Assembly: GCF_965342175.1 (NCBI RefSeq)
Contig: NZ_CBDRBL010000012.1
Coordinates: 48,517 to 112,516 of the forward strand
Direction: 5' to 3'
Source: Actinacidiphila sp965342175
Lineage (GTDB): Bacteria > Actinomycetota > Actinomycetes > Streptomycetales > Streptomycetaceae
Length of the DNA stretch: 64,000 bases
Shown piece after piece: positions 16,950-26,545 of the stretch (position 1 is its first letter; every line of letters begins with the position of its first letter). The notes beneath the pieces were generated by a model, which saw nothing but the letters and a program-made list of their open reading frames with translations, ran no database searches and was not told the origin of the DNA. The translations under genes and the position numbers were made by a program.

Positions 16950-18146
16950 GTGAACCTCGCCGACGAGCGATTCAGCTCCCCCTCCCTGCGCGCCTTCCTG
17001 GCCCTTGCCGTGGTCTTCGTGATGCTGGCGACCACCGGCTGGACCGTGCTGCGCCACCACGAGGGCGGCGGGAACGCGCTGTCGGTGGCCACCGCCGCGT
17101 GGCGGCACGGCTCGGTGGGCGGGCGTCCGCTCCCCGACCCCCAGGCGGCCCCGGGCGTCATCGCGCGCTTCTTCGGCGCGATCGGACCGGAGTCGGGCAA
17201 GCGGCTCGCCGACCGCTACCCGCTCGTCGTGGGCAACCTCGACGGCGCCCCGCTCACGCTGCGCTACCAGGCCAACCGGCGCTCGCTCGTCACGGCCCGC
17301 GCCGAGGAGACCGCCCGCTCGCACAGCCCCGAACTGACCGCAGAGGGCCGCCAGGACGCCGCGCAGCGGGCCGACCGCTACGCCTCCCTGCTCGCCGGCG
17401 GACGACAGATCCTCGCCTTCGATCCCACCGGCCGCGGCCGGGCCGCCGAGGTCTTCGGCGACCTCGGCGACGCCGAGCGCGTGGCGCTCGTCGTGCCCGG
17501 CGTCGACACCGACGTGCTCTCTTTCGAACGTGCGGCCGATCCCACCCGCGCCCCGGTCGGGATGGCGCGTTCCCTGTACTCCGCCGAGCGTGCCGCAGCC
17601 CCCCGCACGCGCACGGCGGTCATCGCCTGGGCCGACTACACCACCCCGCAGGGCGTCGGGCTGGACGCCTCCACCGGGGAGCTGGCCGAGCAGGGCGCCG
17701 TCCGGCTGGCCGCGCTGGTACGGGCGCTGCCGGCCCGCGGCCACGTCGCGCTGTTCTGCCACTCCTACGGCTCGGTGCTGTGCGGGGTCGCCGCCCCCGA
17801 ACTGCCGCACGGCCGGGTCTCCGACATCATCGTCCTCGGCAGCCCCGGGATGCGGGTGGACAAGGCGGCCGACCTCGGCACGACCGCCCGGGTGTGGGCG
17901 ACACGCGACAGCACCGACTGGATCAGCGACGTACCGCACATGGAGTTCGCCGGGCTCGGGCACGGCGCCGACCCCGTCTCCCGATCCTTCGGCGCCCGTG
18001 TGGTGACCTCCGATGCCGCCGAGGGGCACGCGGGGTACTTCCGCGCCGGCACCGACAGCCTCGCCAACTTCACCAGCATCGCCCTCGGCCGCTACGCGCA
18101 CGTCCGGTGCGCCCCCGGCAGCGACTGCACGGCGGACATGGCCTAG
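16950..18146 (+). CDS. Membrane-anchored alpha/beta hydrolase (DUF1023 type)
   Basis: A 398-residue protein. FLALAVVFVMLATTGWTVL near residues 15-33 is an N-terminal signal anchor; the rest should be extracytoplasmic. The C-terminal two thirds are a DUF1023-like alpha/beta hydrolase with RVALVVPGVDTDVLSF, AVIAWADYTTP and nucleophile elbow HVALFCHSYGS (Ser in HSYGS). DSTDWISDVPHMEF and the late EGHAGYF contribute probable acid and histidine residues. The substrate is unknown; such proteins are typical secreted esterases or peptidases of actinomycetes. The GTG start follows AGGGTG. Confidence 0.8.
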   Translation: MNLADERFSSPSLRAFLALAVVFVMLATTGWTVLRHHEGGGNALSVATAAWRHGSVGGRPLPDPQAAPGVIARFFGAIGPESGKRLADRYPLVVGNLDGAPLTLRYQANRRSLVTARAEETARSHSPELTAEGRQDAAQRADRYASLLAGGRQILAFDPTGRGRAAEVFGDLGDAERVALVVPGVDTDVLSFERAADPTRAPVGMARSLYSAERAAAPRTRTAVIAWADYTTPQGVGLDASTGELAEQGAVRLAALVRALPARGHVALFCHSYGSVLCGVAAPELPHGRVSDIIVLGSPGMRVDKAADLGTTARVWATRDSTDWISDVPHMEFAGLGHGADPVSRSFGARVVTSDAAEGHAGYFRAGTDSLANFTSIALGRYAHVRCAPGSDCTADMA

Positions 18147-18949
18147 TCCGGCCGTGCCCGGCCGGTTCCCGAAACGACGACGCGGCCTACCATGACCCGT
18201 ATGGGTGACGTATTGGCCGGATCCAACGCCGTATGGGAGTTCGACGCCGATGCGGTGCTCATCCGTTACGAGCGGGGCATGCGCAACTCGAAGCTGTTGC
18301 AGACCCTGGCGCGGCGGCGCCTGCCGTACGCGGCCCTGTCGGGCGTGGAGCTCGCCCCGTGGCGGCGGGGCACGGTCGTGCTGCGCGCGCTTCCGCGGCA
18401 GGGCGCCGATCCGCTGATGGTGGCCGCGCGGGGCCAGCTCAAGGAGATCTCCGACCCCTACCGTCTGGTGCTGCCCGCCGAGCGGGAGCTGCTGGCCGAG
18501 TACTACGCCGAGCAGCTGCTCTCCGCGATCACCGCCGCCGGGGGCGGCGCGGACGCCGGCCCCGCCCCTCGGCACCTGGTGGAGGCGCCCTCGGCGCCCC
18601 TGTCGTTCAAGGCCTACGACGGCAAGGCCTCCTTCGACGGCGAGACGGTGTCCTTCCGCTGGTTCTGGACCGGCGCCTCGACCGCCAAGTGGAAGGCAGG
18701 TGACCAGCACTTCCCGGTCAGCGAGCTGTCCGGGGTGGACTGGCGCTCCCCCGAGATGCTCGGCGGCCATCTGCGGCTGCTGCCGCGTGACGGCGACGGC
18801 CGCGGCGCCGGCAACCCGGACGACGACCCGGCCACCGTGGTCTTCGGTCTGGGCTACGGGCTCGTCCACGAGTCGCTGCCGCTCGCGGCGGCGGTCGTCG
18901 CGGCGATCCAGCGGACCGCGCGGACACGGCCCGCCCCGGACCGCGACAG

Positions 18950-19974
<1,025 letters not shown>

Positions 19975-19978
<4 letters not shown>

Positions 19979-20436
19979 GCCCTCTCCGGCGCCCGACGGG
20001 CGTCAGCGTAGGTGTCGATCTTGTGGTCGAGGACCGCGAGGGTGTCCCGCAGCTCGGCGATCCGCCGCCGCACGTCGCGCCGGGTCGACTCCAGGAGCTC
20101 CCGGCGGGCGCAGAGGGTCTGGTCCCCCAGCCGCACCAGTTCGGCGTAGCGGACCATGTCCGCGACCGGCATCCCCGTCAGCCGCAGCTTGCCGACGAAG
20201 GCCAGCCAGTCGAGGTCCCGGTTGGTGAAGCGGCGCTGCCCGGTGGCCGAGCGGTCGACGTGGGGCATCAGCCCGATGCGCTCGTACCAGCGCAGCGTGT
20301 GGGCGCTCAGACCGGTGATGTCCGCCACCTCGCTGATCGTGTAGCGGTCCCTGCCGTCCGGGAGCGGGTGCCGTGCACCCTCGGAGCAGCTGAGCACGCT
20401 GCCGGGCTCACTCTTGGCCACCTGCGTCACGGTCAT
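19975..20436 (-). CDS. MerR family transcriptional regulator
   Basis: A 153-residue activator/repressor. RYTISEVADITGLSAHTLRW, followed by YERIGLMPHVDRSATGQRRF, is the winged HTH of the MerR family at about residues 31-70. A dimerisation coiled coil follows (CARRELLESTRRDVRRRIAEL). The short effector tail has no metal-binding cysteine pair, so metal sensing is unlikely; one cysteine is in QTLCARR. The ATG at 20436 lies right after GGAGG. It is the first gene of the operon with the aldo/keto reductase and is placed directly under its own operator. Confidence 0.9.
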
Positions 20437-20443
20437 AGCCTCC

Positions 20444-20474
20444 ACGCTAAAACCCTGGAGTGCACTCCAGGCAA
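20444..20474 (-). promoter_or_regulatory. MerR-type promoter with 19-bp spacer and 18-bp perfect palindrome
   Basis: On the reverse strand TTGCCT (20469-20474) and TAGCGT (20444-20449) are separated by exactly 19 bp, the overlong spacer typical of MerR-controlled promoters. An 18-bp perfect palindrome, CCTGGAGTGCACTCCAGG (20454-20471), fills the spacer and touches the -35. Transcription would begin at or a few bases before the merR start codon. The same palindrome lies just upstream of the divergent serine hydrolase gene. Confidence 0.8.
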
Positions 20475-20497
20475 GGCCATTCGTTAGGCTCGCGGTC

Positions 20498-21316
20498 ATG
20501 CGGAGCCTGAGCAGCCTGAGCGCGATCGAGAACTGGCCTGTCCCGACGGCCGCGGCGGCGGTCGTGCGCCGTGACGGCACGGTCGTCGGGTCGTACGGCG
20601 AGACGGGGCGGCGCTTCCGGCTGGCCTCGGTGACCAAGCCGCTGTCCGCCTACGCGGCGCTGGTCGCGGTCGAGGAGGGCGCGATCGAGCTCGACGAGGC
20701 GGCCGGCCCCGAGGGCTCGACCGTACGGCATCTGCTCGCCCACGCCTCCGGCCTCGCCTTCGACGAGCACCGGGCCATGGCGGCCCCCGGCACGCGGCGG
20801 ATCTACTCCAACGCCGGCTTCGACGCGCTGGCCGACCACATCGCCAAGGCCAGCGGGATCCCGTTCGCCGAGTACCTGCGGCAGGCGGTGCTGGAGCCGC
20901 TCGGCATGCGGGCCACAGACTGCCCGGGTTCGGCGGCCGCGGGCGCGGTATCCACCGTCGACGACCTGGTCCGCTTCGCCGCGGAGCTGCAGGCGCCGCG
21001 ACTGCTGGCCCCGCAGACCGTCGCCGCGGCGACCTCCGTCGCCTTCCCCGGCCTGAAGGGCGTGCTGCCCGGCTACGGCGGCCAGAACCCCAATGACTGG
21101 GGCCTGGGCTTCGAGATCCGGGGCCGCAAGTCACCGCACTGGACGGGCGCCGCGTCCTCCCCCCGCACCTTCGGCCACTTCGGCCAGTCCGGCACCTTCC
21201 TGTGGGTCGACCCCGAAGCCGGCGTCGCCTGTGTCGTCCTGACGGACCGCGACTTCGGCGAGTGGGCCCTGCCGGTGTGGCCGGCGCTCACGGACGCGGT
21301 GCTGGCAGAGGTCTGA
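20498..21316 (+). CDS. Serine hydrolase, beta-lactamase/class C PBP-like
   Basis: A 272-residue penicillin-binding-fold hydrolase. The nucleophile motif is LASVTKP (Ser-x-x-Lys) at about residues 47-53, the tyrosine motif is IYSNAGFD, and HFGQSGTF supplies the third H-x-G box. No signal peptide is seen, so it is probably a cytosolic esterase, amidase or peptidase rather than a secreted beta-lactamase. The start chosen is ATG 20498, with TAGGCT seven bases upstream and no ribosome site (likely leaderless). It diverges from the MerR operon and its -35 area borders the palindrome, so MerR may also affect it. Confidence 0.85.
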   Translation: MRSLSSLSAIENWPVPTAAAAVVRRDGTVVGSYGETGRRFRLASVTKPLSAYAALVAVEEGAIELDEAAGPEGSTVRHLLAHASGLAFDEHRAMAAPGTRRIYSNAGFDALADHIAKASGIPFAEYLRQAVLEPLGMRATDCPGSAAAGAVSTVDDLVRFAAELQAPRLLAPQTVAAATSVAFPGLKGVLPGYGGQNPNDWGLGFEIRGRKSPHWTGAASSPRTFGHFGQSGTFLWVDPEAGVACVVLTDRDFGEWALPVWPALTDAVLAEV

Positions 21317-21552
21317 CCGGCGCCGCGGGAGAACGGCCGCCGTGCCGGACCGGCGCGGACCGGGCGGTGACCGTCATAGGGCCCCGGCCGGGTCGGGCCC
21401 CGTCAACGGGGCACGGCGCCGACCGCCTCGCCGGACCGCCCCGCGCTGCGGCGCCGGCGGGACGGCCCCCCGGAGCCTCCGCGCCGAGCCACGGAGCGCG
21501 CAGGTGAGGGGTCCGTGCCATCCATCCGCCCGGATAAGGCAGGCTTGTACCC
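21317..21552. other. Intergenic region before fasR
   Basis: No gene is supported in these 236 bp. The last bases, GGCAGGCTTGTACCC before the GTG at 21553, could hold a CAGGCT -10 element for a leaderless fasR message. No clear terminator for the serine hydrolase gene was found. Confidence 0.4.
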
Positions 21553-22752
21553 GTGCCAGAACCCGCGCTCAACGCATTCGACCCCGCCCGCGACCACCCG
21601 CACTCCGCCACGCTGAGGAGGCTGGAGAAGTCCGCGGGGCGCCTGGCTGCGGCCGCGATCGCGCGGATGGACGGACAGCTGCCCTGGTACCGGGCCATGC
21701 CCCCGGAGAACCGCTCGTGGATCGGGCTGGTGGCCCAGGCGGGGATCGCGGCCTTCACGGAGTGGTTCCGCCACCCGGAGACCCCGCAGGCGATCAGCAC
21801 CGACGTCTTCGGCACCGCCCCGCGCGAGCTGACCCGGGCGATCTCGCTACGCCAGACGGTGGAGATGGTGCGCACCACCATCGAGGTCATGGAGTCGGCG
21901 ATCGACGAGGTCGCGGCCCCCGGAGACGAGTCCGTGCTGCGCGAGGCGCTGCTGGTGTACGCGCGGGAGATCGCCTTCGCGACGGCCCAGGTGTACGCGC
22001 AGGCCGCCGAGGCACGCGGCGCCTGGGACGCCCGGCTGGAGTCCCTGGTGGTCAACGCGGTGCTCTCCGGCGAGGCGGACGAAGGCGTGCTGTCGCGGGC
22101 GGCGGCGCTCGGCTGGAGCTCCCCCGACAACATCGTGGTGGTGCTCGGCACGGCGCCGAACGGCGACAGCGAGCTCACCGTCGAGGCGATCCGGCGGGCG
22201 GCGCGCCACGCCAAGCTGCAGGTGCTGACCGGAGTGCTCGGGGACCGGCTGATCGTGGTCGCGGGCGGCGACGGCGAACCGCTGCGGGTCGCCAAGGCGC
22301 TGATCGGGCCGTTCGCGCCCGGGCCCGTGGTGGCCGGGCCCGTGGTCGGGGACCTCCTCGCGGCCTCGAAGTCCGCCCAGGCGGCGGCCGCGGGCCTGCG
22401 GGCGTGCGCCGCCTGGCCCGACGCGCCGCGCCCGGTGCTCGCCGACGACCTGCTCCCCGAGCGCGCGATGGCGGGCGACCGACACGCCCGCGATCAGCTG
22501 GTGGAGGAGATCTACAGGCCGTTGGAGGAAGCTGGTTCGGCACTGCTGGAGACGCTGTCCGTCTACCTCGAACAGGCCTCGTCGCTGGAAGGAGCCGCCC
22601 GGATGTTGTTCGTTCACCCCAACACCGTTCGCTATCGGCTCCGGCGTGTGACGGACGTCACCGGGTGGTCGCCCTCGGACGTACGCTCCGCCTTCACCCT
22701 ACGCATCGCTCTCATCCTGGGCCGACTCTCCGAGTCCGGGCAGACACCCTAG
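21553..22752 (+). CDS. fasR: PucR/CdaR-family regulator FasR of fatty acid synthesis
   Basis: A 399-residue regulator. The N-terminal two thirds carry a GGDEF-like CdaR domain (LGWSSPDNIVVVLGTAP, then VLTGVLGDRLIVVAGGDGE). The C-terminal PucR HTH is YLEQASSLEGAARMLFVHPN with TVRYRLRRVTDVTGW at about residues 340-375. Position immediately upstream of fabD-fabH-acpP-fabF and this domain set match FasR, shown in S. coelicolor to activate the fab operon. The GTG start has no ribosome site. Fatty-acid supply is expected to control its activity, though the ligand is not evident from sequence. Confidence 0.92.
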   Translation: MPEPALNAFDPARDHPHSATLRRLEKSAGRLAAAAIARMDGQLPWYRAMPPENRSWIGLVAQAGIAAFTEWFRHPETPQAISTDVFGTAPRELTRAISLRQTVEMVRTTIEVMESAIDEVAAPGDESVLREALLVYAREIAFATAQVYAQAAEARGAWDARLESLVVNAVLSGEADEGVLSRAAALGWSSPDNIVVVLGTAPNGDSELTVEAIRRAARHAKLQVLTGVLGDRLIVVAGGDGEPLRVAKALIGPFAPGPVVAGPVVGDLLAASKSAQAAAAGLRACAAWPDAPRPVLADDLLPERAMAGDRHARDQLVEEIYRPLEEAGSALLETLSVYLEQASSLEGAARMLFVHPNTVRYRLRRVTDVTGWSPSDVRSAFTLRIALILGRLSESGQTP

Positions 22753-22766
22753 ATGCGCTCGGAGCC

Positions 22767-22785
22767 TTTGTGGGACACCAACAAA
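22767..22785. promoter_or_regulatory. Near-palindrome upstream of fabD, candidate FasR operator
   Basis: TTTGTgGG-N3-CCaACAAA is an imperfect 19-bp palindrome (7 of 8 pairs) unusually AT-rich for this genome. It lies 14 bp after the fasR stop and 68 bp before fabD. A weaker inverted repeat, TCCCC/GGGGA (22810-22825), follows. FasR is known to act at this intergenic position in S. coelicolor; assigning this exact motif is inference. Confidence 0.5.
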
Positions 22786-22853
22786 TCGCCCGTCGGTTCT
22801 TGGTCCCTGTCCCCACGGGCGGGGATCGCCCCGCGCAGGAGAGAGTTGAAAGC

Positions 22854-23789
22854 GTGCTCGTACTCGTCGCTCCCGGCCAGGGCGCCCAGGCCCCCGGCTT
22901 CCTGAACCCCTGGCTCGAACTCCCCGGTGTCGCCGGCCGTCTCGACGGTCTGTCCGCGACCGCCGGTCTCGACCTCACCCGCTTCGGCACCACAGCGGAC
23001 GCCGAGGAGATCCGTGACACCGCCGTCGCCCAGCCCCTGCTGGTCGCGGCCGGACTGCTCGCGGCGGAGCAGCTGTTCGGCGACACGGCCGCCGCGCGGT
23101 CCGCGCTGGGCGCCGTGGCCGGTCACAGCGTCGGTGAGATCACGGCGGCGACCGTCGGCGGCGTACTGAGCGCCGAGTCGGCGATGACCTTCGTCCGCAC
23201 CCGCAGCACCGCGATGGCCCAGGCCGCCGCGGTCACCGAGACCGGCATGGCGGCCGTGCTCGGCGGGGACCCGGAGGCGGTCGTCGCCCACCTGGAGAAG
23301 CTCGGGCTCACCCCGGCGAACATCAACGGCGCCGGACAGATCGTGGCGGCCGGCACGGCCAAGCAGCTCGCCGAGCTGGCCTCGGACAAGCCGGAGAAGG
23401 CGCGGGTCATCCCGCTGAAGGTGGCGGGCGCGTTCCACACCCACCACATGACTCCGGCCGTGGCCGTGCTGGAGGAGCTGTCGCAGACGCTGGCGGTCTC
23501 CGACCCGGCGCTGCCGTACGTGTCCAACACCGACGGCACGGTCGTGCGCTCGGGCGCCGAGATCGTCTCCCGCCTGGTGTCCCAGGTGTCCAACCCGGTC
23601 CGCTGGGACCTGTGCATGGAGACCTTCAAGGAACTCGGCGTCACCGCGATCATCGAACTGGTCCCGGGTGGCACCCTGGTGGGCCTGGCCAAGCGCGCGC
23701 TGCCCGGCGTCACGACCCTGGCCCTGAAGACCCCCGACGACCTCGAGGCCGCCCGCGTGATCGTGGCCGAGCACGGCACCCAGGAATAG
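22854..23789 (+). CDS. fabD: Malonyl-CoA:ACP transacylase
   Basis: A 311-residue enzyme that transfers malonyl from CoA to ACP. The active-site elbow is AGHSVGEITAA (Ser at about residue 92); QGAQ at residues 9-12 forms the oxyanion-hole loop, and the catalytic His is in VAGAFHTHHM. Beginning MLVLVAPGQGAQ is typical, and the GTG at 22854 follows AGGAGAG. It is the first gene of the fab operon, 14 bp ahead of fabH. In Streptomyces it also feeds polyketide synthases with malonyl-ACP. Confidence 0.97.
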   Translation: MLVLVAPGQGAQAPGFLNPWLELPGVAGRLDGLSATAGLDLTRFGTTADAEEIRDTAVAQPLLVAAGLLAAEQLFGDTAAARSALGAVAGHSVGEITAATVGGVLSAESAMTFVRTRSTAMAQAAAVTETGMAAVLGGDPEAVVAHLEKLGLTPANINGAGQIVAAGTAKQLAELASDKPEKARVIPLKVAGAFHTHHMTPAVAVLEELSQTLAVSDPALPYVSNTDGTVVRSGAEIVSRLVSQVSNPVRWDLCMETFKELGVTAIIELVPGGTLVGLAKRALPGVTTLALKTPDDLEAARVIVAEHGTQE

Positions 23790-23803
23790 GAGTCCCCGCA
23801 CAC

Positions 23804-24835
23804 ATGGCGAAGATCAGGCCCAGCAAAGGCTCCCCGTACGCGCGCATCATGGGCGTCGGCGGCTACCGGCCGACCCGCGTGGTGCCCAACGAGGTGATCC
23901 TGGAGAACATCGAGTCCAGCGACGAGTGGATCCGCTCGCGCTCCGGCATCGCCTCCCGGCACTGGGCCGGCCCGGACGAGACCGTAGCCGAGATGTCGAT
24001 CACCGCCGCGGGCAAGGCCATCGCCGACGCGGGGATCTCGGCCGAGGACATCGAGGGCGTCATCGTCGCCACCGTCTCGCACTTCAAGCAGACCCCGGCC
24101 GTCGCGACCGAGATCGCGCACCGGATCGGCGCGGGCAAGCCGGCCGCCTTCGACATCTCGGCGGGCTGCGCGGGCTTCACCTACGCGGTGACCCTCGCCA
24201 AGGGCATGGTCTCCGAGGGCAGCGCGAAGCACGTCCTGGTGATCGGCGTCGAGCGGCTGAGCGACCTGACGGACAAGACGGACCGCGCCACCGCCTTCCT
24301 CTTCGGCGACGGCGCGGGCGCCGTGATCATCGGCCCCGCCGACGAGCCCGAGATCGGCCCCACCGTCTGGGGCTCGGAGGGCGACAAGGCGGGCACCATC
24401 ACCCAGACCGTGCCGTGGGACCGCTTCCGCGTGGGCGACGTCGCGCAGCTGCCGGTGGCCGAGGACGGGGAGCTGAAGTTCCCCGCGATCACCCAGGAGG
24501 GTCAGACCGTCTTCCGCTGGGCGGTGTTCGAGATGGCCAAGGTGGCCCAGCAGGCGCTGGACGCCGCCGGGATCACCGCGGACGACCTGGATGTCTTCAT
24601 CCCGCACCAGGCCAACATGCGCATCATCGACTCGATGATCAAGGCGCTCAAGCTGCCGGAGCACGTCGCTGTCGCCCGCGACGTCGAGACCACCGGCAAC
24701 ACCTCCGCCGCGTCGATTCCGCTCGCGATGGAGCGCCTGCTCGCCACCGGTCAGGCCAAGAGCGGCGACACGGCACTGATCATCGGGTTCGGGGCAGGGC
24801 TGGTCTACGCCGCCACTGTCGTTACCCTCCCCTAG
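23804..24835 (+). CDS. fabH: Beta-ketoacyl-ACP synthase III (primary)
   Basis: A 343-residue KAS III that condenses branched or acetyl-CoA starters with malonyl-ACP. The Cys-His-Asn triad is in DISAGCAGF (Cys at about residue 122), FIPHQANMR and ETTGNTSAAS. C-terminal GFGAGLVYA is conserved. AGGAG lies upstream of the ATG. It is in the operon between fabD and acpP; the genome segment holds a second, divergent-regulated paralogue at 26546-27502, which lacks the extended N-terminus MAKIRPSKGSPYAR seen here. Confidence 0.97.
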   Translation: MAKIRPSKGSPYARIMGVGGYRPTRVVPNEVILENIESSDEWIRSRSGIASRHWAGPDETVAEMSITAAGKAIADAGISAEDIEGVIVATVSHFKQTPAVATEIAHRIGAGKPAAFDISAGCAGFTYAVTLAKGMVSEGSAKHVLVIGVERLSDLTDKTDRATAFLFGDGAGAVIIGPADEPEIGPTVWGSEGDKAGTITQTVPWDRFRVGDVAQLPVAEDGELKFPAITQEGQTVFRWAVFEMAKVAQQALDAAGITADDLDVFIPHQANMRIIDSMIKALKLPEHVAVARDVETTGNTSAASIPLAMERLLATGQAKSGDTALIIGFGAGLVYAATVVTLP

Positions 24836-24908
24836 GCAACACTCACGCGGCGCGCACTCCCGCCCGCCGCAGCCCGCAGTAACCAGCACGAAGAAGGAGA
24901 GCGCCACC

Positions 24909-25154
24909 ATGGCCACCCAGGAAGAGATCGTCGAGGGTCTCGCGGAGATCGTGAACGAGATCGCCGGCATCCCGACCGAGGACGTCCAGCTGGACAAGTC
25001 CTTCACCGACGACCTGGACGTCGACTCGCTGTCCATGGTCGAGGTCGTCGTCGCCGCCGAGGAGCGCTTCGAGGTCAAGATCCCGGACGACGACGTCAAG
25101 CAGCTGAAGACCGTCGGCGACGCCGTCGACTACATCCTCAAGGCCCAGGCCTGA
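24909..25154 (+). CDS. acpP: Acyl carrier protein
   Basis: An 81-residue acidic ACP. Ser40 in DVDSLSMVEVV is the phosphopantetheine site; helix II and the acidic surface for enzyme docking follow. A strong AAGGAG site precedes the ATG. It carries growing acyl chains for FabH and FabF and sits between their genes. The length and DSL motif are standard. Confidence 0.97.
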   Translation: MATQEEIVEGLAEIVNEIAGIPTEDVQLDKSFTDDLDVDSLSMVEVVVAAEERFEVKIPDDDVKQLKTVGDAVDYILKAQA

Positions 25155-25218
25155 GACTGAACCACCCCAGGACGACGTGTCTGTCGCCCGCCCTTCTAGA
25201 CGTGGAGAGACAATCCCT

Positions 25219-26478
25219 GTGAGCCCGACCAATCACTCCGTGGTCGTCACCGGTATCGGCGCAACCACTCCGCTGGGCGGGGACAGCGCGTCGACCTGGG
25301 AAGGGTTGACCGCCGGACGTTCCGGCGTCCGACCCTTGGAGCAGGACTGGGCCGCCGAGCTGTCGGTGCGCATCGCCGCACAGATCGCCGTCGAGCCGCT
25401 GGAGGTCCTGCCCCGCCCGGTCGCCCGCAAGTTGGACCGTTCGGCGCAGTTCGCCCTGATCGCCACCCGTGAGGCCTGGGCCGACGCCGGCTTCACCGCC
25501 AAGGCCGGCGAGGACAGCTCGGTCGACCCCGACCGCCTGGGCACGGTCATCGCCTCCGGCATCGGCGGCGTCACCACGCTGCTCGACCAGTACGACAACC
25601 TCAAGAACTCCGGCCCGCGCAAGGTGTCCCCGCACACCGTGCCGATGCTGATGCCGAACAGCCCCTCGGCCAACGTCAGCCTCGAGGTCAACGCCCGCGC
25701 CGGTGTGCACACCCCGGTCAGCGCCTGCGCGTCCGGCGCCGAGGCCGTCGGCTACGCGTACGAGATGATCCGCTCCGGCCGCGCCGACGTCGTGGTGGCC
25801 GGCGGCACCGAGGCGGCCGTGCACCCGCTGCCGATCGCCGCGTTCGCCAACATGATGGCGATGTCCAAGAACAACGACGACCCGCAGGGCGCCTCCCGCC
25901 CGTACGACAAGGGCCGTGACGGCTTCGTCCTCGGCGAGGGCGCGGGCGTCGTCGTCCTGGAGTCGGCCGAGCACGCCGCCAAGCGCGGTGCCCGGGTCTA
26001 CGCCGAGGTGCTGGGCCAGGGCCTGTCCTCGGACGCCCACCACATCGCGCAGCCGGAGCCCACCGGCCGCGGCATCGCCGCCGCGCTGGAGCAGCTGATC
26101 GCCGCGACCGGCCTGGACCTGGCGCAGATCGCGCACCTGAACGCGCACGCGACCTCCACCCCGCAGGGTGACGTCGCCGAGGTCAAGGCACTGCGCAAGG
26201 TGCTCGGCGAGCACCTCGACCACGTGGCCATCTCCGCCACCAAGTCGATGACCGGTCACCTGCTCGGTGGCGCCGGCGGCATCGAGACGGTCGCCACCGT
26301 CCTCGCCCTGTACCACCGGATCGCCCCGCCGACGATCAACATCACCGAGCTGGACGAGGACATCGACCCCGGTCTGGTCTCCACCGAGGCCCGGAAGCTG
26401 CCCGAGGGCCCGATCGTGGCCATCAACAACTCCTTCGGCTTCGGCGGCCACAACGTGGTCATGGCCTTCAAGGCCTGA
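25219..26478 (+). CDS. fabF: Beta-ketoacyl-ACP synthase II
   Basis: A 419-residue elongating condensing enzyme. The Cys-His-His triad is in PVSACASGAE (Cys at about residue 170), LNAHATSTPQGD and SMTGHLLGGAGG. The GTG at 25219, with GGAGAG upstream and product MSPTNHSVVVTGIGATT, is preferred to the GTG at 25177, which would add a 14-residue unconserved leader. It closes the operon; a strong bidirectional terminator follows. Confidence 0.97.
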   Translation: MSPTNHSVVVTGIGATTPLGGDSASTWEGLTAGRSGVRPLEQDWAAELSVRIAAQIAVEPLEVLPRPVARKLDRSAQFALIATREAWADAGFTAKAGEDSSVDPDRLGTVIASGIGGVTTLLDQYDNLKNSGPRKVSPHTVPMLMPNSPSANVSLEVNARAGVHTPVSACASGAEAVGYAYEMIRSGRADVVVAGGTEAAVHPLPIAAFANMMAMSKNNDDPQGASRPYDKGRDGFVLGEGAGVVVLESAEHAAKRGARVYAEVLGQGLSSDAHHIAQPEPTGRGIAAALEQLIAATGLDLAQIAHLNAHATSTPQGDVAEVKALRKVLGEHLDHVAISATKSMTGHLLGGAGGIETVATVLALYHRIAPPTINITELDEDIDPGLVSTEARKLPEGPIVAINNSFGFGGHNVVMAFKA

Positions 26479-26494
26479 GCCGTACGGCACCTCT

Positions 26495-26531
26495 GAGGGC
26501 CGGTCAGCCGCTCGCGCGGCGACCGGCCCTC
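26495..26531. terminator. Bidirectional terminator between fabF and the second KAS III gene
   Basis: Perfect 11-bp arms (26495-26505 and 26521-26531) with a 15-nt loop, 16 bp after the fabF stop and 15 bp after the convergent stop at 26546. Confidence 0.85.
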
Positions 26532-26545
26532 GGTCGTCTCCCGGC

